NCBI RefSeq assembly: GCF_030408615.1 | Contig: NZ_CP047187.1 | Location: 124,001 to 188,000, forward strand | Direction of reading: 5' to 3' | Source: Corynebacterium bovis DSM 20582 = CIP 54.80 | GTDB lineage: Bacteria; Actinomycetota; Actinomycetes; Mycobacteriales; Mycobacteriaceae | DNA length: 64,000 nucleotides | Part shown: positions 43,102 through 50,855 of the stretch, piece by piece | Numbering within the stretch: the first letter of the stretch is position 1 | Layout of the letters: the number at the start of each line of letters is the position of its first letter | Notes under the pieces: model-generated | What the model was told of the DNA's origin: nothing | Seen by the model: only the letters and a program-made list of their open reading frames with translations | Databases searched by the model: none | Position numbers and translations under genes: made by a program

Positions 43102-43704
43102 GTGGAGGAACCGGCGACAGGCACACCACGAGCTCCGTTGACACATGCGCTGATCGGCTCGGCGTCGATCGGCCTGGTCAACGCCGTTCCTGTCGGGGTG
43201 TGCCTCGCCGTGCTCAACGCGGTGGTCCCGCGTCCGGGGATGAGCCTGGTCCGGGTGGCGGTGCTGGCCGTCGTCACCGGGGTCTGTTCAGGCGTGGTCT
43301 GGGCCCTGGTTGACCGGCATCTCCAGTCGAGGACGGGGACGAAGGTCCCCCAGGGGTGGGCCGCGTCGGCGAACTACCTCGTCACCCCGCCGGTCGTCGG
43401 TCTGGTCGTCGGCCTGGCCTCGGCGACGCCGTCGGCCGGCGGGATCGTGGCGTCGGCCGCATTCCTCGGGTCGCTGCCGGAGGTGTTCATCATGACGCCG
43501 TGGAAGAGGGACCATGACCCCGAGCAGTTCGAGAGGGCCAACGCCGAGTTCGGGGAGATGACGCGGGAGTTCTGGTCGGAGCACCGTGACGAGGTCGCCG
43601 CCGAGGCCGCCCGGCGGACCCACGAGCGTGAGCTGCGCCATCAGGGGACGATCCGCCCCGAGAACCGCCCGACCGGGCCCGTCAGACGCCGCGACCTCGA
43701 CTAG
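43102..43704 (+). CDS. Membrane protein of unknown function
   Basis: 200 residues, GTG start after a strong AGGAGGAGGA site. Four hydrophobic segments (about 15-40, 48-68, 95-112, 118-135) are followed by a 65-residue charged soluble tail rich in Glu/Arg. No family recognised. Confidence 0.75.
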   Translation: MEEPATGTPRAPLTHALIGSASIGLVNAVPVGVCLAVLNAVVPRPGMSLVRVAVLAVVTGVCSGVVWALVDRHLQSRTGTKVPQGWAASANYLVTPPVVGLVVGLASATPSAGGIVASAAFLGSLPEVFIMTPWKRDHDPEQFERANAEFGEMTREFWSEHRDEVAAEAARRTHERELRHQGTIRPENRPTGPVRRRDLD

Positions 43705-44134
43705 TCGGCATCAGTCACCCGCCCCCGCTCAGCCGTCATCCACCCAGGTGCGCAGGCGACGAGATACCGGGGGGGGCACACACGAGCATGTCGTCCACAA
43801 TTGCGCAGGACATCGGTCACGTCATCACCTGAGCGCGCGACGAATGTCGCGGGCCTTCTACCGGGAATGCTGACCACCCACCGGTCCACGTCTCGTGTGG
43901 TCGAGACCTGCAGGCCACGCCCACCTGGCGTACGGCGGATTAGCTGTCACGATGGCACAGGAGAAATGTGGAATTTTACATCCCTTGATGCCCGTTCTCA
44001 TTGTTGTTAATCTCAAACCGCCCGCAGGGTGAGCGGAGTCGCCACGCCCATCGCCGGCATCGTCACCGCTGGTGCCTGCGACACTGCCGGCGGAAGCAAT
44101 GGTCACAGCTGCATCCTGCTCACGGGAAGGCGTC
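43705..44134. other. Intergenic region of lower GC
   Basis: 430 bp, visibly poorer in GC than its surroundings from 43780 to 44000. Short frames on the minus strand around 43860-44010 read protein-like segments (for example HFSCAIVTANPPYARWAW) but have no start or family match. Possibly a degraded gene; not called. Confidence 0.4.
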
Positions 44135-44416
44135 ATGAAGTCGAACAACGCGTCACAGCATCTCTACAGTGCCGTCCTTGCTGTCGTGGTCACGGCAGTC
44201 ACCGTTCCATTCCATCCGGGAATTCCCGTGTGGGCATGGGTGCTGGCTTTCATCGTGCTGTTCCTCGTCGCAGAATGCTGCCAGGTCTTCCTGGCGTCAC
44301 GGTCCGGCGGCGAGGCCTCTGGTGCATCGGCCAGGCAGCCCCGGCTACTGATCACGTTCGCCGTGTGCGTGGCCATCGCTGTCGTCGGTGTCGCCGTCGG
44401 CTACGTGGTCACCTGA
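44135..44416 (+). CDS. Small membrane protein
   Basis: 93 residues from ATG 44135, with GGGAAGG 6 nt upstream; the frame is open to 44072. Three hydrophobic helices (about 12-28, 32-50 and 72-90) separated by a short polar loop. Codon use is less GC-biased than in neighbours. Unknown function. Confidence 0.65.
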   Translation: MKSNNASQHLYSAVLAVVVTAVTVPFHPGIPVWAWVLAFIVLFLVAECCQVFLASRSGGEASGASARQPRLLITFAVCVAIAVVGVAVGYVVT

Positions 44417-44587
44417 CCGCGTCGGCCTCCGACTGCATCCGCGCTGGCGTCGGACGCGCTGACAGAAGGTCAGCGATGGGGATACGTCGGTCCGTCCCGG
44501 CTCTGGGGGGACACCGTGGGGGGCGGGCCAACCGGGGGCCGTCCCGTGCGTGGAGGACCCTGGCGGTGCCACCGGGTGTGACGTCTG

Positions 44588-44630
44588 TACGCTGGTGGGA
44601 ATGTGGTGTCAGGAGTGGTTGGTGTGGTGA
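44588..44630 (+). promoter_or_regulatory. Leaderless-type promoter and nine-codon Trp-rich upstream ORF
   Basis: TACGCT (44588-44593) stands 7 nt before an ATG at 44601, the same spacing as other leaderless starts here. That ATG opens MWCQEWLVW then TGA at 44628-44630. The stop overlaps the probable GTG start of the HNH lipoprotein (44627) as GTGA. Three of nine residues are Trp and one is Cys. Confidence 0.5.
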
Positions 44631-45514
44631 GAACGCGTCGAGCACCCCGGCGGAACGGACGAACCCGGGCGAGGAGGACGACCGTCGGCGTGCTGGCGGC
44701 GGCCCTCGTCGCCGTCGGTGCGGTCGCCGCGTGTGACGTCAGCGTCGAGGGGCCGTTCGGGCCGACCGGGACGCCGGCCGGCACGACCGCGCCGGCACCC
44801 GGGGGAGTCCCCGCCGACCGGGGCGCGGATGCTCCGGCGCCTGACCAGGGGGAACCCGCGCCCGGACCGGACGGGGCGCCCGCGCCGGCCCCCGCCCCGG
44901 AGGGTGCCCCGGCCCCCGCGCCCGCCCCGGACGGTGCCCCCGGCCCCGGTGCCGTCGACGTCGCCGCCGTCCGCGGACTCCTCGCGACGCTCCCCGTCAA
45001 GGGCCGTGCGCCGAAGACCGGGTACACGCGGGAGCAGTTCGGCCCGTCGTGGGACGACGTCGACCGCAACGGCTGCGACACCCGGAACGACATCCTGGCC
45101 CGTGACCTGCGCGACATCGTCCTCTCCGGGCGGTGCAAGGTGATGTCGGGGACCCTCGACGACCCCTACACCGGTACAACCATCCCCTTCGTCCGCGGTC
45201 GCCAGACGAGCAGCGCCGTGCAGATCGACCACGTCGTCGCGCTCTCGGACGCGTGGCAGAAGGGCGCCCAGCAGCTGGACCCCGTGCGCCGCACGGAGCT
45301 GGCGAACGACCCGCTGAACCTGCTCGCCGTGGACGGGCCGTCGAACACCGCGAAGGGCGCGGGTGACGCGGCGACGTGGCTGCCCCCGAACACGGCGTTC
45401 CGCTGCCGGTACGTCGCCACGCAGGTGCAGGTCAAGGCGAAGTACGGGCTGTGGGTGACGGCCGCGGAGCGCGACGCGGTGGACCGGGAGCTCGGCCGCT
45501 GCCCGGCGGGCTGA
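44627..45514 (+). CDS. HNH endonuclease family lipoprotein (DUF1524)
   Basis: About 295 residues. Start chosen at GTG 44627, which overlaps the upstream ORF stop; GTG at 44603 or 44624 (with AGGAG) are alternatives. The signal ends in VGAVAAC, a lipobox. A 70-residue Ala/Pro/Gly linker precedes the nuclease domain: TGYTREQFGPSWDD, NGCDTRNDILARDL, the HNH centre QIDHVVALSDAWQKGA and NDPLNLLAVDGPSNTAKG, then ATWLPPN. Surface-anchored DUF1524 proteins of this build are common in actinobacteria and probably degrade extracellular DNA. Confidence 0.87.
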   Translation: MRTRRAPRRNGRTRARRTTVGVLAAALVAVGAVAACDVSVEGPFGPTGTPAGTTAPAPGGVPADRGADAPAPDQGEPAPGPDGAPAPAPAPEGAPAPAPAPDGAPGPGAVDVAAVRGLLATLPVKGRAPKTGYTREQFGPSWDDVDRNGCDTRNDILARDLRDIVLSGRCKVMSGTLDDPYTGTTIPFVRGRQTSSAVQIDHVVALSDAWQKGAQQLDPVRRTELANDPLNLLAVDGPSNTAKGAGDAATWLPPNTAFRCRYVATQVQVKAKYGLWVTAAERDAVDRELGRCPAG

Positions 45515-45568
45515 CGGCGCCGGCCCCGCGCCCCCGGCGTGATGCCCCGCGCCCGGAGCGTGAAGCCC

Positions 45569-45581
45569 TCCTTGTCAAGGA
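45569..45581. terminator. Short hairpin between convergent HNH and CPBP genes
   Basis: TCCTTG-T-CAAGGA, a perfect 6-bp inverted repeat. The GTGAAGCCC motif repeats around it. It may serve transcripts from both sides, but the stem is short. Confidence 0.35.
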
Positions 45582-45655
45582 TGTGAAGCCCCCGTCGTGA
45601 TGCCCCCCCGCCGTGCGGAGCGCCCCCGCGTCCCGCCCCCCCGCAGGTCAGCGCG

Positions 45656-46408
45656 TCACAGGAAGTGCCACGCCGCGGCGGCGGCGAGCGCGCCGACCGC
45701 GTTGAGGGCCCAGTGCAGGCCGATGGGCGCGATGACGCTGCCGGTGCGGTGCCGCAGCCACGTCAGGCCCGCGCCGGCCCCGGCGGTGGCGACGACGGCG
45801 AGCCCGATGCCCGCCCACTGGGCGAGCGTGCCGGTGCCGAGCACGGCGGTGAGCCCGGCGTTCGTCGCGGTGAGGCTCAGCGACGACGCCACGTGCCACA
45901 GCCCGAACAGCAGCGACCCGGCGATGAAGACGGCCTTCGTGCCGCCGAGCCGGTGCAGGCTGCCGTGGAGGACGCCGCGGAAGGCCAGCTCCTCCGGCAG
46001 CACGGTCTGGAGGGGGATGACGACGAGCGCGGCGAGGATCGCCGTGCGCGCCGAGGCGTAGGAGGAGTTGAAGAAGAACTCGCGGGTCACGGGCAGTGCC
46101 AGCCCGACGCCCACGCCGAGGACGACGAGCACCGCCGCGCCGGTGCCGTAGGCGAGGCCCCGGCGGGTCGTGTGCCGGCCGAGTCCGAGGTCGTGCCAGG
46201 TCATGCCGCGCATCCGCATGATGACGAGGAGGCAGGCCACGCCGACGGGCACGGTCGTCGCGACGGCGCTGAGGGAGGTGAAGTGCGCGGTGAGGTTGAT
46301 CGCCACGAGGCCGGCGACGACGGTGGCGACGTCGACGACCGCCCGGAGGTCACGGCGGTGGAGTCGCCGCAGGCCGCGGGGTGCGGTCGGGGCGGTGGTG
46401 AAAGTCAT
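45656..46408 (-). CDS. CPBP family intramembrane metalloprotease
   Basis: 250 residues with six to eight hydrophobic segments. CPBP/ABI motifs: VLPEELAFRGVLHG (Glu-Glu, Arg), LFGLWHVASS (His) and IAPIGLHWALNAVG (His/Asn). TAAGGT ends 8 nt before the ATG. Members process prenylated proteins or give bacteriocin self-immunity. A bacteriocin-type exporter lies 4-8 kb away, so an immunity role is possible but speculative. Confidence 0.9.
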   Translation of the reverse strand: MTFTTAPTAPRGLRRLHRRDLRAVVDVATVVAGLVAINLTAHFTSLSAVATTVPVGVACLLVIMRMRGMTWHDLGLGRHTTRRGLAYGTGAAVLVVLGVGVGLALPVTREFFFNSSYASARTAILAALVVIPLQTVLPEELAFRGVLHGSLHRLGGTKAVFIAGSLLFGLWHVASSLSLTATNAGLTAVLGTGTLAQWAGIGLAVVATAGAGAGLTWLRHRTGSVIAPIGLHWALNAVGALAAAAAWHFL

Positions 46409-46595
46409 GGCACGCCACCTTAGACGCCCCGGCCCGGCATGTGTAGTGGGCGGGGCTGGCCGGCGGCGTGTCGGGGACGTGTCCCCGCGGGTGCCCCACC
46501 CCCGCCGGCCGCCCGGGCCCGGGGGCCGACCGCCGCGTCAGACCGCGCACCCCGCCCCGCCGGTCACGCCCGCCCCGCCGGCGGCAGGTCACCGG

Positions 46596-47591
46596 TCACG
46601 CCGGCGGCAGGTCGGCCATGACGAGCTCGGCGTTGATCATCGACCCGGCCGTGACCCCCGCGGCGGCGGAGGACTCGACCATCGCCATGAGGTCGCCGGC
46701 GTTCCCGGCGGCCCACACGCCGTCGAGCGGCGTGCGCCCGGTCGGCTCGGCGGGGATGTGGTGGCCCATCGGGTGCTCGGCGGGGGTTCCGCCGAGCCGC
46801 TCGTACAGCTCGGTGTTGCTCTCGAAGGAGGGGCCGACGGCCACCGCGTCGACCTCCATCTCCGTGCCGTTGGCCAGGTGGAGGTGCACGACCCCGCCGA
46901 CGCCCCGCGGCCGGGACACGCGGGTGACCGGGGACCCGACGGTCTCCACCCCTGCCCGGGCGAGCAGGCTGCGCTGGTCGTCGTCGAGCTCGACCGTGCC
47001 GGTGACGAACGTCACCCGGTCGCTGAGGTTGGCGAAGAGCAGCGCCTGGTGCGTGGACTGCGGCGTGGCGGCGATGACGGCGATGCGCTCGTCGCGCACC
47101 TCCCAGCCGTGGCAGTACGGGCAGTGGAGGACGTCGCGGCCCCATCCCTCGTCGAGGCCGGGGATGTCGGGCAGTACGTCGGTGAGCCCGGTGGCGAGGA
47201 GCAGGCGGCGGCCGCGGAGGGTGCGGCCGTCGTCGGTCGTGACGGTGAGGAGGTCGCCGTCGCGGCCGGCGTCGGTGACCCGGGCCCGGATGTGGGTCAC
47301 CCCGTAGCGTTCGCTCTCGCGTCGGCCGCGGTCGAGGATGTCGCGGGGCGGGGTGCCCTCGAGGCCGAGGACGTTGTGGGCCCCGGCGGCGGGTGCGTTG
47401 CGGGGCTCGCCGGAGTCGACGACGACCACCGAGCGGCGGGACCGTCCGAGCACGGTCGCGGCGGCGAGGCCGGCGGGGCCGCCCCCGACGATGAGGACGT
47501 CGGTGACGGTCGCGTCGCCGGGGGCCGGGGAGCGGTCCGCGGCGTCGTCGGGTCGGGTGGCCGGTGCGGGATCAGGGTGAGGGGACGTCAT
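46596..47591 (-). CDS. Thioredoxin-reductase-like FAD/NAD(P)-dependent oxidoreductase
   Basis: 331 residues from the ATG at 47591, with GGAGG 8 nt upstream. FAD-binding VLIVGGGPAGLAAA near residue 33, the redox pair CPYCHG near 145, an NAD(P)-binding beta-alpha-beta that is atypical (IAVIAATPQSTHQA) and the FAD-contacting GVWAAGNAGD near the end. Proteins of this kind with an altered GxGxxA may not use NADPH normally. It is either a thioredoxin reductase paralogue or a dithiol oxidase. No thioredoxin gene is nearby. Confidence 0.85.
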   Translation of the reverse strand: MTSPHPDPAPATRPDDAADRSPAPGDATVTDVLIVGGGPAGLAAATVLGRSRRSVVVVDSGEPRNAPAAGAHNVLGLEGTPPRDILDRGRRESERYGVTHIRARVTDAGRDGDLLTVTTDDGRTLRGRRLLLATGLTDVLPDIPGLDEGWGRDVLHCPYCHGWEVRDERIAVIAATPQSTHQALLFANLSDRVTFVTGTVELDDDQRSLLARAGVETVGSPVTRVSRPRGVGGVVHLHLANGTEMEVDAVAVGPSFESNTELYERLGGTPAEHPMGHHIPAEPTGRTPLDGVWAAGNAGDLMAMVESSAAAGVTAGSMINAELVMADLPPA

Positions 47592-47697
47592 GGGGCCATC
47601 CTCCGCGCACCCCGCCGGCGCGGCAACCACCCCGCCCCGCCGGCCGCCCAGGCCCGGGATCCGACCGCCGCGTCAGACCGCGCACCCGGCCGCCGGC

Positions 47698-49296
47698 TCA
47701 GGCCCAGGAGCGGACCGCCGTGAAGATCTCCGGCCACCGCCGGTCCGCGCGCCGGGTGGCGTACGCCAGCCCGCCGGCGGCCATGAGCACGGTGACGACG
47801 ACGTCCACGGCGAGCCCGGCCCAGAACTGGACGCCCGGCCCGGAGGCGGTGGCCATGAGGGCCGACCCGGGCACGAGCGGGACGCCAATGACGGGAATCG
47901 CGCTGAGCAGCACGACCACCGTCATCGCGTTCCACCCGCCGCTGTTCCGCATGGGGTTCGAGCCGGGCTTCGGCGCGGGCGTCGGGAAGCGGGAGGACGC
48001 CGCGGCCCCGTAGCTGATGGCGATGACCACCCCGCAGGCCGTGACGGCGGCTGTCGCGGCCCACGACGTCGTGAACCCCTCCTGCACCCCGCGGCCGATG
48101 ACGAACACGGCGGCGAGGGGCATGAACACCGTCGCGGCCGTCGCCGCCCGGGCGAGGACGAGGGGCCGTCCGCGGACCCCGACCGACATGTGCACCCAGT
48201 TGGAGGGGCCGTCCATGCCGAAGTCGTTGCTGGTCAGGCCGAGGACGAACAACAGGATCATGGACAGGCCCCACGTGCCCGCGAACCCGGAGTCCTGGGG
48301 CGCGCCGAGGAACAGCATCGCGACGACGACCGCCGGGGCCATGAAGAGCGTGGGCACGAGCCGCGAGTCGCGCCGCCAGTACCGCATCATCCGGGAGTAC
48401 AGCGTGCCCGTCGGGCCGCCCGGCACCCACCGGAGGAGGACCGACCCGTCCTTGCGGTCCCCGGCGTCCGGGCCCTGCCCGGCCGCCACCCGGGTCAGGG
48501 ACGACGCTGTCGCGCGCGTCCACACCACGCCGGCGAGGACGACGGTCGCGACGGCGACGAGCACCCGCCCGGCCGCGGCGATCCACGCCCCGGTCGCGAG
48601 GGACGTCGTGACGCCGGCCGCGGCCCCGAGCGGCGTCCACCCGACGACCGTCGCCACCGGCCCGAGGTCCCCGACGGTGACGCCGGAGTTGATGACGAGG
48701 TTGAACCCGACCAGGAGGACGACGAACGTGACGCTGATGATGACGGTCATGCGTTCCGAGGACCGTCGGTTGGTCGACGCCCCGGTGAGCGCGGCCAGGG
48801 TCTCCCCGCCGAGCACGGCGGTGGCCAGGCTGACGATGTTGCCCACGACCCACAGCGGCACGAGCACCGCGGCGCCGGTGGACGTGTACCCCGCGGCGTC
48901 GGCGCTGAGGATCCCCCACGTGCCGAAGCCGACGGTGACGGCCGTGTCGACGACCGCGACGAGACTCCGGGACTGGAGCATGGCGGCGAGGAAAAAGCCC
49001 GGCAGCAGGCGGCGGGTGGGGACCGGCAGCGTGGCGAACTGGGCCGTGTCCAGCTGGTTCTCGGGGGACGGCTGGATGATCGCGAGGAGCCAGTAGGCGA
49101 GGACGCCGATCGCGGGGGTGAGGGTGAGGGGGCCCGCGGCGCCGTCGGCGGCGGACGCGCCCGCCCACGCGGCGAAGGCCACACCCGCGCCGAGGCCGTA
49201 CAGGACGGTGAACACGATGCCGATGATCTGCGCGCGGTTGCGGCGCAGGGCCCGCGGCCAGAGGCGTAGGTGCAGGGAGAGGATCGTGCGGGTCAC
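47698..49296 (-). CDS. ABC-2 type exporter permease
   Basis: 532 residues, GTG start at 49296 overlapping the ATPase stop by 4 bp (GTGA). About twelve hydrophobic segments. The order RMMRYWRRDSRLVPTLFMAP and DGPSNWVHMSVGVRGR recalls exporters of the YhhJ/ABC-2 class with unknown cargo. Coupled to the ATPase, so both likely form one transporter. Confidence 0.83.
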   Translation of the reverse strand: MTRTILSLHLRLWPRALRRNRAQIIGIVFTVLYGLGAGVAFAAWAGASAADGAAGPLTLTPAIGVLAYWLLAIIQPSPENQLDTAQFATLPVPTRRLLPGFFLAAMLQSRSLVAVVDTAVTVGFGTWGILSADAAGYTSTGAAVLVPLWVVGNIVSLATAVLGGETLAALTGASTNRRSSERMTVIISVTFVVLLVGFNLVINSGVTVGDLGPVATVVGWTPLGAAAGVTTSLATGAWIAAAGRVLVAVATVVLAGVVWTRATASSLTRVAAGQGPDAGDRKDGSVLLRWVPGGPTGTLYSRMMRYWRRDSRLVPTLFMAPAVVVAMLFLGAPQDSGFAGTWGLSMILLFVLGLTSNDFGMDGPSNWVHMSVGVRGRPLVLARAATAATVFMPLAAVFVIGRGVQEGFTTSWAATAAVTACGVVIAISYGAAASSRFPTPAPKPGSNPMRNSGGWNAMTVVVLLSAIPVIGVPLVPGSALMATASGPGVQFWAGLAVDVVVTVLMAAGGLAYATRRADRRWPEIFTAVRSWA

Positions 49297-50450
49297 TGCG
49301 GTGCCCCCGGCGTCGTCGTGCCCGGGGCACCGTCGACCGTGCCGCCCCCACCCGGGTGAGTACCGGCGGAGGTGGGCGTCGTCCCCCCGGCGGGTCCCCC
49401 GAGCCACCCGAGCGAGCCCTCGGCGATCGTCCCGCCGCCGACGAGGCGGACGAAGACGTCGGAGAGGGACCGTCCGGCGCGGACCTCGTCGATGGTGCCG
49501 CTGGTGAGCACCCGGCCCTGGGCGACGACCGCCACGTGGTCGCACAGGCCCTCGACGAGCTCCATGACGTGCGAACTCATGACGACCGTGCCGCCGGCGG
49601 CGACGTACCGGCGGAGGATCTCCCGGATGACCTGGCCGGACACGGGGTCGACGGCCTCGAGCGGCTCGTCGAGGATGAGGATCTCCGGGCGGTGGAGGAG
49701 TGCCCCGGCGAGGAGGATCTTCTTCGTCATGCCCGCGGAGTAGTCGACGATGGACTTCGTGCCGGCGTCGTCGAGGCCGAGGGCGGTGAGCAGGTCCGCG
49801 CTGCGTTCCTCGATGACGGCCGGGGACATGCCGCGCAGCCGGCCGAGGTACTCGAGGTACTCGTGGCCGGAGAGGCGGTCGAAGACGGGCAGGCCGTCGG
49901 CGAGGAGGCCGTAGGCGTTCTTCGCGGCGAGCATGTCCGCCGTCGGGGCGGTGGGGGTGGGCGTCGGGGCCACCGGCATGGGGCCCGGGGCGGTGCCGGG
50001 GGAGCCGGCGGGTGGGGCGGGTGGGGCGGGGATGCCCGTGCCCCAGACGTCGTGCCCGCACACGAACGCGGCGCCGGCGTCGGGGCGCAGCAGGCCGGTC
50101 GCCATCATGATGGCGGTGGTCTTGCCCGCGCCGTTCGGGCCGACGAGGCCGTAGAAACTGCCGCGGGGGATGTCGAGGGTGAGGGTGTCGACGGCGACCT
50201 GTGAGCCGTACACCTTGGTGAGCCCGCGGAGCGCGAGGGCGGGCTCCCGGGGGTCCGCCGCGACCGGCGCGAGGTGCGGCTGCGTGCCGGCGTCCGGCGT
50301 CGGCGCGGGCGTGGGCGTGGCAGCGGCGGCGGCGTGGGCGGCGTGGGTGGCGCCCGGGGTGGGGGCCGGGGCGTCCGGCGCGGGGTGGTCGGTGGGCGTG
50401 GCGGCGGGGCCGGCGTTCCGGCCGGGGCCGTCGGGGCGCGGTGCGGTCAT
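49293..50450 (-). CDS. ABC transporter ATP-binding protein with proline-rich extension and insert
   Basis: 385 residues from the ATG at 50450, with GGAGGA 5 nt upstream; an ATG at 50474 is an alternative. The first 65 residues are Ala/Pro/Thr-rich. Walker A GPNGAGKTT, signature YSAGMTKK, Walker B ILILDEPLEAVD and His in SSHVMELVEG are present. Between Walker A and the Q-loop region lies an unusual 30-residue Pro/Ala/Thr insert. The C-terminus is again Gly/Thr/Pro-rich. Energises the permease encoded next. Confidence 0.9.
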   Translation of the reverse strand: MTAPRPDGPGRNAGPAATPTDHPAPDAPAPTPGATHAAHAAAAATPTPAPTPDAGTQPHLAPVAADPREPALALRGLTKVYGSQVAVDTLTLDIPRGSFYGLVGPNGAGKTTAIMMATGLLRPDAGAAFVCGHDVWGTGIPAPPAPPAGSPGTAPGPMPVAPTPTPTAPTADMLAAKNAYGLLADGLPVFDRLSGHEYLEYLGRLRGMSPAVIEERSADLLTALGLDDAGTKSIVDYSAGMTKKILLAGALLHRPEILILDEPLEAVDPVSGQVIREILRRYVAAGGTVVMSSHVMELVEGLCDHVAVVAQGRVLTSGTIDEVRAGRSLSDVFVRLVGGGTIAEGSLGWLGGPAGGTTPTSAGTHPGGGGTVDGAPGTTTPGAPQ

Positions 50451-50855
50451 GGGGTCCTCCGGGAATGCGGTCATTGCCGTTCACAATGAAGCACTGAATG
50501 TCGGTCCGCAATACCGTCCCCCCGGGGCCGGGGCGGCACCCGGGCGTGGGGGGGCGGCCTGGCCGCGGCGTGCCGACGGGCGTCGAGCCCCGACGATCTG
50601 TGTCCTGTCACCCCCTGATGAGGGTGATGTGCGGTGTCGGTGCCGTGAATCGCTCCGTGGGGGGCGCGACGGCGCCGGGGAGCGGCGGGGCCTCGACCTC
50701 GGGTGACGGCGACGACGGGCGGACGTGACGCCGCCGGAAAGGCCGCCGGAAAATGCGACAGAAAGAACTTTTTTCCAGCCCTTACGGCCACGCGCGAGGC
50801 TTTGCTATCTCTTTGCGAAGGGTCCGCTCAGAGCAAGGAAGATGACATAGATGAC
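50451..50855. other. Intergenic region before the 7TM immunity-type gene
   Basis: 405 bp between the divergent ATPase gene and the 7TM gene. TATCTC near 50809 with TTACGG 18 bp upstream is a possible promoter. Searched for a lactococcin-like precursor (signal peptide plus Gly/Trp-rich core) on both strands: none seen. Confidence 0.5.

Noticed and set aside
47698..50511. One 937-residue frame covering the ABC-2 permease and its upstream ATPase
   Set aside because: Only the part after GTG 49296 looks like the permease; the N-terminal part is a shadow of the ATPase gene, which has its own motifs in another frame.
50498..50728. 76-residue frame as a lactococcin precursor
   Set aside because: No signal peptide and no Gly/Trp-rich core; composition is that of non-coding GC-rich DNA.
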